The notes under the pieces are model-generated. The model saw only the letters and a list, made by a program, of their open reading frames with translations, searched no databases and was not told the DNA's origin. From CALNXN01 sp942490645 (GTDB lineage: Bacteria; Pseudomonadota; Alphaproteobacteria; Rhodobacterales; Rhodobacteraceae), in the NCBI GenBank assembly GCA_942490645.1, contig CALNXN010000004.1:1-64000 (forward strand): DNA of 64,000 bases, written 5' to 3'. Position 1 is the stretch's first letter, and every line of letters begins with the position of its first letter. This document shows, piece after piece, positions 26,096-34,689 of the stretch. A program made the translations under genes and the position numbers.

Positions 26096-29052
26096 CCGAC
26101 CATCCCCAAAACGACCAATTCCATGCTTCCTCCTTCATGCAGGGGCACAATGCGGAATATCTCGAACAGATGTATGCGCGCTACGCCAATGACCCCGGTG
26201 CGGTCGACGAGGCGTGGCAAGCGTTCTTCAAGGCGATGGGCGATGACGAGGTATCCGTCAAACGCGAGGCGCAGGGGCCAAGTTGGGCGCGCACCGATTG
26301 GCCGCCCCAGCCCGGCGACGACCTGACCGCAGCACTGACGGGTGAGTGGGCGCCCGAGCCTGAAATCAAAGGTGCGGGCGACAAGATCAAGGCCAAGGCG
26401 GCGGAAAAAGGCGTTGAGGTCACAGACGATCAGATCAAACGCGCGGTGCTGGACAGCATCCGTGCGCTGATGATCATCCGCGCCTACCGCATCCGGGGCC
26501 ATCTGGTGGCCAATCTCGATCCGCTGGGCATGCGCGATCAAACCCCGCACCCGGAGCTTGACCCCAAATCATACGGCTTCACCGAGGCTGACATGGATCG
26601 CCCGATTTTCATCGACAACGTGCTGGGGCTGCAGGTCGCCTCCATGCGGCAGATCATGGACATCGTCAAACGCACCTACTGCGGCACCTTTGCGCTGCAA
26701 TACATGCATATTTCCGATCCTGAAGAAGCCGGTTGGCTGAAAGAGCGGATCGAAGGCTACGGCAAGGAAATTGCCTTCACCCGCGAAGGCCGCAAGGCGA
26801 TCCTGTCCAAGCTGGTCGAGGCCGAGGGCTTCGAGAAATTCCTGCACGTCAAATACATGGGCACCAAACGGTTCGGCCTTGATGGCGGCGAAAGCCTCGT
26901 TCCCGCGATGGAACAGATCATCAAGCGCGGCGGCGCCTTGGGCGTCAAGGAGATCGTGATCGGCATGCCCCACCGCGGGCGGTTGAGCGTGTTGGCCAAT
27001 GTGATGGCCAAGCCCTACAAGGCGATCTTCAACGAATTTCAGGGCGGCAGCTTCAAGCCCGAGGATGTGGACGGGTCCGGCGATGTGAAATATCACCTTG
27101 GCGCGTCCAGCGACCGTGAGTTTGACGGCAACTCTGTCCACCTCAGCCTGACCGCCAACCCAAGCCACCTCGAGGCCGTGAACCCCGTGGTCATTGGCAA
27201 GGTGCGCGCGAAACAGGACCAACGGGGCGATACCGAACGCACATCCGTGATGCCCATCCTGCTGCACGGCGATGCGGCCTTTGCCGGGCAAGGCGTCGTG
27301 GCGGAGTGTTTCGCGCTTTCGGGGCTCAAGGGCCACAAGGCGGGTGGCACGATGCATATCGTGGTGAACAACCAGATCGGCTTTACCACTGCGCCGCACT
27401 TCTCGCGCTCTTCGCCTTATCCGACCGACAATGCGCTGGTGGTCGAAGCGCCGATCTTCCACGTCAACGGCGATGACCCGGAGGCCGTGGTGCATGCCGC
27501 CAAGGTCGCCACCGAATTCCGCCAGAAATTCAAAAAGGACGTGGTGCTCGACATCTTCTGTTACCGCCGGTTCGGTCATAACGAGGGCGACGAGCCGATG
27601 TTCACCAACCCGGTGATGTACAAGCGGATCAAGGGCCACAAGACCACGCTCAGCCTCTATACTGAACGGCTGGTGCGCGACGGTTTGATCCCCGAAGGCG
27701 AGATCGAAGATATGAAGGCCGCGTTTCAGGCCCGCATGAACGAAGAATTCGAGGCGGGCAAGGAATACCGTCCCAACAAGGCCGATTGGCTGGATGGCAA
27801 GTGGTCACACCTCGACAAGCAGGAAGAAAAATACCAGCGCGGCGAGACGGCGATCAAGCCAGAGACGCTCGCCGATGTGGGCAGTGCACTGACCACGCTG
27901 CCTGATGGCTTCCCGCTGCATAAAACAGTGGACCGGCTTCTGGATGCCAAGCGCAATATGTTCGAGACGGGCGAAGGCTTCGATTGGGCCACGGCGGAGG
28001 CGATTGCCTTCGGCTCACTGCTGACAGAAGGGTTCCCAGTGCGACTGGCCGGGCAAGACAGCACGCGCGGCACCTTCTCTCAGCGCCACTCCGGTTTCAT
28101 CCATCAGGACACCGAAGAACGCTACTATCCGCTCAACCACGTGCGCGCAGGACAGGCGCAGTACGAGGTGATCGACTCCATGCTCAGCGAATACGCGGTG
28201 CTGGGTTTTGAATACGGTTATTCGCTGGCCGAACCCAATGCACTGACCCTTTGGGAGGCGCAGTTTGGTGATTTTGCCAACGGCGCGCAGATCATGTTCG
28301 ACCAGTTCATCAGTTCGGGCGAAAGCAAATGGCTTCGCATGTCGGGCCTTGTGGTGCTGTTGCCCCACGGGTTCGAAGGTCAAGGGCCAGAGCACTCTTC
28401 CGCCCGCCTCGAACGGTTCTTGCAGATGTGCGGACAGGACAACTGGATCGTGGCCAATTGCACCACCCCGGCCAACTATTTCCACATTCTGCGCCGGCAA
28501 ATCCACCGCACGTTCCGCAAGCCACTGATCCTGATGACCCCGAAATCCCTTTTGCGCCACAAGCTGGCCGTATCCAAGGCCGAGGAATTCACGACCGGAT
28601 CGTCCTTCCACCGCGTCTTGTGGGATGACGCCCAACAGGGACTGTCGGACACCAAGCTGGTCGCAGACAAGAAAATCAAGCGCGTGGTGATGTGTTCGGG
28701 CAAGGTCTACTATGACCTGCTGGAGGAACGTGACGCGCGCGGCATCGACGATATCTACCTGATGCGGGTCGAACAGTTCTACCCCTTCCCGGCCCAATCC
28801 GTCGTCAAAGAGCTAGAACGCTTCAAACAGGCGGAAGTCATCTGGTGTCAGGAAGAGCCCAAGAACCAGGGCGGCTGGACTTTTATCGAACCCAACATCG
28901 AATGGGTTCTTGGCCGCATCAACGCCAAACATGCCCGGCCCCGCTACGTGGGCCGCGCCACCTCCGCCTCGCCCGCCACAGGCCTGGCGTCTCAGCACAA
29001 AGCACAACAAGCAGCGCTCGTGAACGAAGCGCTGAGCATTGAAGGAAACTAA
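26092..29052 (+). CDS. sucA: 2-oxoglutarate dehydrogenase E1 component
   Basis: Thiamine-diphosphate-dependent E1 subunit, 986 residues, full length. The N-terminal peripheral segment (FLEQMYARYANDPGAVDEAW-like, starting with HNAEYLEQMY) binds E2; the active-site block is MPHRGRLSVLANVM; the ThDP motif runs from GDAAFAGQGVVAE to NNQIGFTTA; the late ECGQFGDFANGAQIMFDQFI-like segment is present as EAQFGDFANGAQ. It decarboxylates 2-oxoglutarate and passes succinyl groups to SucB. It is followed by sucB after three bases. Confidence 0.96.
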   Translation: MTDHPQNDQFHASSFMQGHNAEYLEQMYARYANDPGAVDEAWQAFFKAMGDDEVSVKREAQGPSWARTDWPPQPGDDLTAALTGEWAPEPEIKGAGDKIKAKAAEKGVEVTDDQIKRAVLDSIRALMIIRAYRIRGHLVANLDPLGMRDQTPHPELDPKSYGFTEADMDRPIFIDNVLGLQVASMRQIMDIVKRTYCGTFALQYMHISDPEEAGWLKERIEGYGKEIAFTREGRKAILSKLVEAEGFEKFLHVKYMGTKRFGLDGGESLVPAMEQIIKRGGALGVKEIVIGMPHRGRLSVLANVMAKPYKAIFNEFQGGSFKPEDVDGSGDVKYHLGASSDREFDGNSVHLSLTANPSHLEAVNPVVIGKVRAKQDQRGDTERTSVMPILLHGDAAFAGQGVVAECFALSGLKGHKAGGTMHIVVNNQIGFTTAPHFSRSSPYPTDNALVVEAPIFHVNGDDPEAVVHAAKVATEFRQKFKKDVVLDIFCYRRFGHNEGDEPMFTNPVMYKRIKGHKTTLSLYTERLVRDGLIPEGEIEDMKAAFQARMNEEFEAGKEYRPNKADWLDGKWSHLDKQEEKYQRGETAIKPETLADVGSALTTLPDGFPLHKTVDRLLDAKRNMFETGEGFDWATAEAIAFGSLLTEGFPVRLAGQDSTRGTFSQRHSGFIHQDTEERYYPLNHVRAGQAQYEVIDSMLSEYAVLGFEYGYSLAEPNALTLWEAQFGDFANGAQIMFDQFISSGESKWLRMSGLVVLLPHGFEGQGPEHSSARLERFLQMCGQDNWIVANCTTPANYFHILRRQIHRTFRKPLILMTPKSLLRHKLAVSKAEEFTTGSSFHRVLWDDAQQGLSDTKLVADKKIKRVVMCSGKVYYDLLEERDARGIDDIYLMRVEQFYPFPAQSVVKELERFKQAEVIWCQEEPKNQGGWTFIEPNIEWVLGRINAKHARPRYVGRATSASPATGLASQHKAQQAALVNEALSIEGN

Positions 29053-29055
29053 GCC

Positions 29056-30555
29056 ATGAGCACCGAAGTCCGCGTCCCGACATTGGGCGAATCCGTTACC
29101 GAAGCGACCGTGGCCACATGGTTCAAGAAACCCGGCGATGCCGTGGCGGTTGATGAAATGCTGTGCGAGTTGGAGACCGACAAGGTCACCGTCGAAGTGC
29201 CCAGCCCCGTGGCCGGCACGATGGGCGACATCATCGCGGCCGAAGGCGATACCGTTGGCGTCGATGCCCTTCTCGCCATGATCAGCGAAGGGGCCGACGC
29301 CGCCGCAGCACCCGCCCCTGCCGCTAAGACTGAAGCGCCGAAATCAGGCGGTGCATCAGTTGATGTCATGGTCCCGACCTTGGGCGAAAGCGTGACCGAG
29401 GCGACCGTGTCCACGTGGTTCAAGGCCGTGGGTGACACCGTGGCGCAAGACGAAATGCTGTGTGAGTTGGAAACCGACAAAGTCAGCGTCGAGGTGCCCA
29501 GCCCCGCCGCCGGCACGATCACCGAAATTCTGGCGCCAGAAGGCACCACCGTGGATGCGACGGCCAAACTCGCTGTGATTTCTGCTGGTGAGGGGGCCGC
29601 TGCCGCTCCAACACCTGCCGCTGCCGCCCCGACACCCGCTGCTGCCCCCGCACCCGGCAAGGATGTAGAAGATGCCCCATCCGCCAAGAAGGCAATGGCC
29701 GAAGCGGGCCTCAGCGCGGATCAAGTGACCGGCACAGGCCGCGATGGCCGCGTTATGAAAGAGGACGTTGCCGCCGCCGTAGCCGCCGCTGGATCGGCCC
29801 CGACCGCAGCCCCCGCCGCAGCGATCCCGCGCGCACCCGTCGCCGCTGATGACGCCGCCCGTGAGGAACGGGTCAAGATGACCCGCCTGCGCCAGACCAT
29901 CGCCAAGCGCCTGAAAGACAGCCAGAACACCGCCGCCATGCTGACCACCTACAACGAGGTCGACATGACCGAGGTGATGGCCCTGCGCAACGAATACAAA
30001 GATCTGTTCCTGAAGAAACACGGTGTCAAATTGGGCTTTATGTCCTTCTTCACCAAGGCGTGCTGTCATGCGCTGCGCGAAGTGCCGGAGGTCAACGCGG
30101 AAATTGACGGCACCGACATCGTCTACAAGAACTTCGTCCACATGGGCATTGCCGCCGGTACGCCCACCGGCCTTGTGGTGCCCGTGATCCGCGATGCCGA
30201 CGCAATGTCCTTCCATGCGATCGAACAAGCCATCGCCGAAAAAGGCGCCCGCGCCCGCGACGGCAAACTCAGCATGGCCGAAATGCAGGGCGGCACCTTC
30301 ACGATCTCCAACGGCGGCGTCTACGGCTCACTGATGTCCTCGCCGATCCTGAACCCACCACAATCCGGCATCCTCGGCATGCACAAAATCCAGGACCGTC
30401 CGATGGCGATAAAGGGCGAAATCGTCATTCGCCCGATGATGTATCTGGCGCTGAGCTACGACCACCGCATCGTCGACGGCAAAGGCGCCGTGACGTTCCT
30501 TGTGCGCGTGAAAGAAGCGCTGGAAGATCCGCGGCGGTTGTTGATGGATTTGTGA
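29056..30555 (+). CDS. sucB: 2-oxoglutarate dehydrogenase E2 (dihydrolipoyl succinyltransferase), two lipoyl domains
   Basis: E2 core of the 2-oxoglutarate dehydrogenase complex, 499 residues. Two lipoyl domains are visible, residues about 2-78 and 101-180, each with the lipoylation motif CELETDKVxVEVPSP; the second looks like a recent copy of the first. An alanine/proline linker leads to the E3/E1-binding domain (PSAKKAMAEAGLSADQVTGT) and the acyltransferase domain, ending with the catalytic SYDHRIVDGKGAVTFL. Many enterobacterial SucB proteins have one lipoyl domain; a doubled one makes this protein longer. Confidence 0.95.
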   Translation: MSTEVRVPTLGESVTEATVATWFKKPGDAVAVDEMLCELETDKVTVEVPSPVAGTMGDIIAAEGDTVGVDALLAMISEGADAAAAPAPAAKTEAPKSGGASVDVMVPTLGESVTEATVSTWFKAVGDTVAQDEMLCELETDKVSVEVPSPAAGTITEILAPEGTTVDATAKLAVISAGEGAAAAPTPAAAAPTPAAAPAPGKDVEDAPSAKKAMAEAGLSADQVTGTGRDGRVMKEDVAAAVAAAGSAPTAAPAAAIPRAPVAADDAAREERVKMTRLRQTIAKRLKDSQNTAAMLTTYNEVDMTEVMALRNEYKDLFLKKHGVKLGFMSFFTKACCHALREVPEVNAEIDGTDIVYKNFVHMGIAAGTPTGLVVPVIRDADAMSFHAIEQAIAEKGARARDGKLSMAEMQGGTFTISNGGVYGSLMSSPILNPPQSGILGMHKIQDRPMAIKGEIVIRPMMYLALSYDHRIVDGKGAVTFLVRVKEALEDPRRLLMDL

Positions 30556-30611
30556 TCTTATGAACCGCATGAAACATAGGGCAGCGCCCAATCCGAGGGG
30601 TAGGAAGCAAA

Positions 30612-30641
30612 GCGCCCGCCCCGTGGGGGAGGTTCGGGCGC
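30612..30641. repeat. GC-rich hairpin after sucB
   Basis: Arms GCGCCCG and CGGGCGC enclose CCCC-GT-GGGG pairs and a GAGG bulge. It lies 57 bases after the sucB stop. It may end or stabilise the suc transcript, though no T-run follows. It resembles the GC-rich spacer elements seen at 31968 and 56373 only in carrying GGGGGAGG. Confidence 0.4.
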
Positions 30642-30681
30642 GGCCCGGCGATGCCCGGAATGATATAGAAACTGAAACGCC

Positions 30682-31062
30682 TTGACTGAGAATTCGGAAA
30701 TATCCCGTCTTGAACAAGCAAATGTACTGGGCTTGTCATTTGTACGGAGCGTCATACTGCTTAATGGTGGAGGCATGCTAGCAGTGCTGACTTTTTTGGG
30801 AAACGCTTCCGCAAACGTCAGCATTCAAACACCACTAGATCGCATCAGGTACTCACTGACAGGTTTCTTAATTGGCGTTCTTATAATGCTCTTCGCCTTG
30901 CTAGTTTCTTATGCATACACTGCAAGCCACCCGGACACAGGATTTCACCACTTCTTCGACAAATGGGTGATCTCTATAAATGCTGTGTTCGGCTTTTTGC
31001 CTTTGGTTGCATTCGGAGCAGGTGTTTCAATGCTCATCTTCGGTGCCGAACTGGCAAGATGA
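30682..31062 (+). CDS. small membrane protein of unknown function
   Basis: A 126-residue protein starting with TTG and predicted to have three membrane segments (around LNGGGMLAVLTFLGN, LTGFLIGVLIMLFALLVSYA and a final hydrophobic helix near LPLVAFGAGVSMLIFG). The coding sequence is AT-richer than its neighbours, which hints at acquisition. No family was recognised. It lies between sucB and the MAPEG genes on the same strand but without tight spacing. Confidence 0.6.
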   Translation: MTENSEISRLEQANVLGLSFVRSVILLNGGGMLAVLTFLGNASANVSIQTPLDRIRYSLTGFLIGVLIMLFALLVSYAYTASHPDTGFHHFFDKWVISINAVFGFLPLVAFGAGVSMLIFGAELAR

Positions 31063-31152
31063 CCAAGAGAAATGTCATCACTTTTGCCAAGAAGAACGAC
31101 AAATCACCAGCAGCGCTATTGTGCGCTACCAGATTAAAATGAGGAATCCCCA

Positions 31153-31536
31153 ATGACCGAAACCACTATCCTCGCCCTCTACGGCCTGCTGGTCGTCGTC
31201 ACCCTCGTGCTGCAGGCCACCGGGGCCTTCACACAGCTTGGCATGGGATACCTGCTCGGCAGCCGCGACGAAGACCGCACCGTCACCGGCATGTCCGCCC
31301 GCCTTGACCGCGCGCTCGGCAACTCCGTCACCGCAATGGCGCTCTTTGCTCCGGTGATCCTCATTCACACGACCCAAGGCTCCACTTCGAACCAAACACT
31401 TCTTCTTTCTCAGGCCTTCCTCATCGGCCGGATTGTCTACCTGCCCGCATATGTCTTCGGGCTGATCGGCATCCGCACGCTGGCTTGGGCGCTTGGTTTC
31501 ATCGCCACCGCAATTCTCTACTTCCTCGCCCTATGA
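31153..31536 (+). CDS. MAPEG-family membrane protein (first of a tandem pair)
   Basis: A 127-residue four-helix membrane protein of the MAPEG family (membrane-associated eicosanoid and glutathione metabolism). FLIGRIVYLPAYVFGLIGIRT is typical of the bacterial branch, and an ARLDRALGNSVTAMALFAPV segment precedes it. Bacterial members have no settled substrate. Its stop overlaps the start of the second MAPEG gene (ATGA). Confidence 0.85.
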   Translation: MTETTILALYGLLVVVTLVLQATGAFTQLGMGYLLGSRDEDRTVTGMSARLDRALGNSVTAMALFAPVILIHTTQGSTSNQTLLLSQAFLIGRIVYLPAYVFGLIGIRTLAWALGFIATAILYFLAL

Positions 31537-31943
31537 CCCCCGAACTGACCGTCCTCACCCTCGCAGCCCTGCTTCAGGTCGTCCAATTCGCCCTGATGTC
31601 CATCCCTGCGAACCTCGAATTGGGCACCTCCAAGACCCTGTCGCCCCGCGACCCGGAACGCCTGGGCGGCGACATCCAATCCCTTGTCTCTCCCCGCACC
31701 GGTCGCCTGATCCGCGCGATGAACAACCATTTCGAAGCACTGATCCTCTTCACCATCGCCGTCCTGGTCATCACCCTCTCGGATCAATCCACCCCCCTCA
31801 CCCAAACCTGCGCATGGGTCTATCTCGCCGCCCGCGTAGCCTATGTCCCGGCCTACGCTTTCGGTCTCACGCCATGGCGCTCACTTATTTGGTTCACGGG
31901 CTTTCTGGCCACTTGCACTATGCTGATCGCGGCCCTGATATGA
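31533..31943 (+). CDS. MAPEG-family membrane protein (second of a tandem pair)
   Basis: A 136-residue MAPEG protein from the ATG at 31533. It repeats the architecture of its neighbour, including RLIRAMNNHFEALILFTIAV and WVYLAARVAYVPAYAFGLTP, against RLDRALGNSVTAMALFAPVI and FLIGRIVYLPAYVFGLIGIR in the first copy. The pair arose by duplication and is probably co-translated. It precedes lpdA, separated by a structured spacer. Confidence 0.85.
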   Translation: MTPELTVLTLAALLQVVQFALMSIPANLELGTSKTLSPRDPERLGGDIQSLVSPRTGRLIRAMNNHFEALILFTIAVLVITLSDQSTPLTQTCAWVYLAARVAYVPAYAFGLTPWRSLIWFTGFLATCTMLIAALI

Positions 31944-31967
31944 TCCTTCAGTGTTCCGCAAAATATG

Positions 31968-32005
31968 CCGGGGGAGGTGCCATTGGCACCGGGGGCAGCG
32001 CCCCC
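31968..32005. repeat. two-hairpin spacer element (copy A)
   Basis: CCGGGGGAGG-type lead followed by two hairpins: GGTGCC-ATT-GGCACC (31976-31990) and GGGGGC-AGC-GCCCCC (31991-32005). The same layout occurs at 56373-56412 with different but still complementary bases in the first stem, which supports a real structure. It lies between the MAPEG genes and lpdA. Confidence 0.6.
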
Positions 32006-32112
32006 AAGACCAACCCTCGCCAATCTCCCAATCCACCGTGCGCCTCGCACCGACACAATACAGACGTTATACTTACGTAACACCGACGTCCCAAATCAAA
32101 GGATTTGACCCC

Positions 32113-33501
32113 ATGGCAAGCTACGACGTGATCATCATCGGCTCCGGCCCCGGCGGCTATGTCTGCGCCATCCGCTGCGCACAACTTGGCCTCAAAGTGG
32201 CCTGTGTCGAAGGACGCGAGACCTTGGGCGGCACCTGCTTGAACGTTGGCTGCATCCCCTCCAAAGCCCTTTTGCACGCGTCCCACATGCTGCACGAGGC
32301 AGAGCACAACTTCGCCACCATGGGTCTCAAGGGCAAAAGCCCCTCCGTCGATTGGAAACAGATGCTCGCCTACAAGGACGACACCATCGGCCAAAACACC
32401 AAGGGCATCGAATTTCTGTTCAAAAAGAACAAGGTAGATTGGATCAAAGGCTGGGCGACAATCCCGGAAGCGGGTAAGGTCAAGGTCGGCGATGACGTTC
32501 ATGAGGCCAAAAACATTATCGTCGCGACAGGGTCCGAAGCGGCTTCTCTCCCCGGCGTTGAAGTCGACGAAAAAATCGTCGTCACATCGACCGGCGCGCT
32601 CGAGCTTGGCAAAGTGCCCAAGAAGATGGTCGTGATCGGCGCAGGCGTCATCGGGCTGGAACTGGGTTCCGTCTACGCGCGCCTCGGGGCGGAGGTCACG
32701 GTCATAGAGTACCTCGATGTCATCACCCCGGGCATGGACGCAGACATTCAGAAAGCCTTTCAGAAAACGCTCAAAAAGCAGGGTCTTACCTTTATCATGG
32801 GCGCCGCCGTGCAAAAGACCGACGCGACCAAGACCAAGGCCAAGGTCACCTATAAACTGCGCAAGGATGACAGCGAACATGTCATTGACGCAGATGTGGT
32901 TTTGCTGGCCACAGGCCGCAAACCCTTCACCGACGGGCTCGGTCTCGACGCGCTCGGTGTGGAAATGTCCCCACGCGGACAGATCGCGGTTGATGCCCAT
33001 TGGCAGACAAATGTGCCGGGCATTTACGCGATTGGTGATGTGATCGACGGGCCAATGCTGGCCCACAAAGCCGAAGATGAGGGCATGGCCGCCGCCGAGA
33101 CAGTTGCGGGCAAGCATGGCCACGTCAACTACGGCGTCATTCCCGGTGTGATCTACACTCACCCTGAAGTGGCCAACGTCGGCGCCACCGAAGAGCAACT
33201 CAAAGCGGATGGTCGCGCCTATAAGGTTGGCAAGTTTTCCTTTATGGGCAACGCGCGGGCCAAGGCGAATTTCTCAGGCGACGGCTTTGTGAAAATCCTC
33301 GCTGACAAATCGACCGACCGCATTCTGGGCGCGCATATCATCGGCCCCGGTGCGGGTGATTTGATCCATGAGGTCTGCGTTGCCATGGAGTTTGGCGCAT
33401 CCGCTCAGGATCTTGCAATGACCTGCCATGCGCATCCCACCTACTCTGAAGCCGTGCGCGAAGCAGCACTTGCTTGTGGTGACGGTCCGATCCACATGTA
33501 A
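32113..33501 (+). CDS. lpdA: dihydrolipoyl dehydrogenase (E3)
   Basis: FAD-dependent E3 subunit of 2-oxo-acid dehydrogenase complexes, 462 residues from the ATG at 32113. The FAD motif is IIIGSGPGGYVCAIRCAQLG; the redox disulphide is in GGTCLNVGCIPSK; the NAD motif is VVIGAGVIGLELGSVYARLG; the C-terminal catalytic histidine is in HAHPTYSEAVREA. It reoxidises the lipoyl groups of SucB. An upstream in-frame stretch from 31951 is spacer sequence, not protein. Confidence 0.96.
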   Translation: MASYDVIIIGSGPGGYVCAIRCAQLGLKVACVEGRETLGGTCLNVGCIPSKALLHASHMLHEAEHNFATMGLKGKSPSVDWKQMLAYKDDTIGQNTKGIEFLFKKNKVDWIKGWATIPEAGKVKVGDDVHEAKNIIVATGSEAASLPGVEVDEKIVVTSTGALELGKVPKKMVVIGAGVIGLELGSVYARLGAEVTVIEYLDVITPGMDADIQKAFQKTLKKQGLTFIMGAAVQKTDATKTKAKVTYKLRKDDSEHVIDADVVLLATGRKPFTDGLGLDALGVEMSPRGQIAVDAHWQTNVPGIYAIGDVIDGPMLAHKAEDEGMAAAETVAGKHGHVNYGVIPGVIYTHPEVANVGATEEQLKADGRAYKVGKFSFMGNARAKANFSGDGFVKILADKSTDRILGAHIIGPGAGDLIHEVCVAMEFGASAQDLAMTCHAHPTYSEAVREAALACGDGPIHM

Positions 33502-33505
33502 ATTC

Positions 33506-33557
33506 AGGATGGTGACCGGGGGCACGGCGTGGCAAAGCGGCCTCATGTCACCATCCT
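33506..33557. terminator. long stem between convergent lpdA and lipoprotein genes
   Basis: Perfect 11-base arms AGGATGGTGAC (33506-33516) and GTCACCATCCT (33547-33557) around a 30-base GC-rich loop, placed four bases after the lpdA stop and four bases before the end of the opposite gene. It probably ends transcripts from both sides. The large loop is unusual for a simple terminator. Confidence 0.55.
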
Positions 33558-33561
33558 TATC

Positions 33562-33978
33562 TCAGTTGGGTTCTTTTGGTACATAGTCCTCGACTGGTTC
33601 CACCGTTCGCGCCCGCTCGAACCGAATACCGCAGTTTTTCTGAATGCTTGCCTGCTCCAGCGCATTCAACTCACCCTTCAACCGCGACAATTCCGCAGCC
33701 GTTTGCTTGTCACCTTTGATGAAAAACGCAGCGGGCCAAAACAACACCAACGCCACACCAGTTGCGACCGCATCACTCTGTGCCTTCTTGTTTTGCACCC
33801 CGGAAATCTCCGCTGCACGCGACGAGATACGGGTGGCTTCCTGCTGAATCTGGCGACAGGAAAACGACTGGTAGGTCAGCGGCGAAACGTAACTGCCACT
33901 CACATCTTCGGCTTTTTGTGCACACCCCGCCACGACGATTGCCGTGGCAGCCAGAACAGCTGTCACCCTATTTAACAT
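33562..33978 (-). CDS. lipoprotein of unknown function
   Basis: A 138-residue predicted lipoprotein starting at 33978. The signal ends in a lipobox (VVAGC, with the cysteine at about residue 19). The mature part has SFSCRQIQQEATRISSRAAE, then a hydrophobic stretch ATGVALVLFWPAAFFI, then a charged helix KQTAAELSRLKGELNALEQA. This pattern, two helices flanking a membrane-dipping segment, recurs in alphaproteobacterial lipoproteins of unknown role. It is convergent with lpdA. Confidence 0.78.
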   Translation of the reverse strand: MLNRVTAVLAATAIVVAGCAQKAEDVSGSYVSPLTYQSFSCRQIQQEATRISSRAAEISGVQNKKAQSDAVATGVALVLFWPAAFFIKGDKQTAAELSRLKGELNALEQASIQKNCGIRFERARTVEPVEDYVPKEPN

Positions 33979-34074
33979 TCTGTCTTCCTTTAGTTTTTCT
34001 TGCCTGCGCGCCTCTAGCACCGACACGCGGAGAAACACAATGACGCGGTGTGCGGTATTTTCAGAAAACTTGCT

Positions 34075-34689
34075 CTACCACATCGTTCGGGCCGCGCGTG
34101 CGCCCCACGCGCTATCGTAAGGCTCTCCGCCCTCTTCGCCGTTCGTCATCTCGGACAGGATTTCGCCTACACTCGGCAGCATGCCGGATTGGTCCTCGCC
34201 TGACCACGTGCCCGCGCGCATCAACGCACGCGCACATTGGGTGTAGATTTCGCCAATCGTCACAACGATCACCGTCGCAGGTTGCCGACCAGATTTGTCG
34301 AACCGGGCGCGTAAATCGGCGTCTGCAGTCAGCACCGCCGTCCCATTCACCCGCACGACATTGTTGGATCCGGGCACCAGAAACATCAAAGAGACCCGCC
34401 CATCCCGCACGATGTTGCGCAGGGAATCCAATCGGTTGTTGCCGCGCCAATCGGGCATCGCCAAGGTGCCGGCGTCCAACTCCAGCACGGCAGGACCGTC
34501 ATCGCCACGCGGGCTGCCGTCCGTCCCATCCGGCCCGACGGTGGACAAAACACACAGTTTTGAGGCCATGATCCATTGGCGGTAAAGCGGCGTCATCGAC
34601 TTGGCCACTTTGCGCAAGGCGGGCGCGCCCGGCTCGCCATAAAGCGCCTCCAGCCCCTCAATCGTATCTATCGCATCAAACGTCGCCAT
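34075..34689 (-). CDS. pyridoxamine 5'-phosphate oxidase-like flavin-binding protein
   Basis: A 204-residue split-barrel protein of the PPOX-like superfamily. Markers are LCVLSTVGPDGTDGSPRGDD, WRGNNRLDSLRNIVRDGRVS and the strand SLMFLVPGSNNVVRVNGTAV. Members of this subgroup bind FMN or a related cofactor; substrates are mostly unknown. Its start overlaps the 3' end of plsC by 14 bases, so it is translated with the plsC-ftsX-ftsE set. Confidence 0.85.
   Translation of the reverse strand: MATFDAIDTIEGLEALYGEPGAPALRKVAKSMTPLYRQWIMASKLCVLSTVGPDGTDGSPRGDDGPAVLELDAGTLAMPDWRGNNRLDSLRNIVRDGRVSLMFLVPGSNNVVRVNGTAVLTADADLRARFDKSGRQPATVIVVTIGEIYTQCARALMRAGTWSGEDQSGMLPSVGEILSEMTNGEEGGEPYDSAWGARAARTMW

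Noticed and set aside
31948..33198. A 416-residue minus-strand frame opposite lpdA.
   Set aside because: Shadow of lpdA with no domain or ribosome site.
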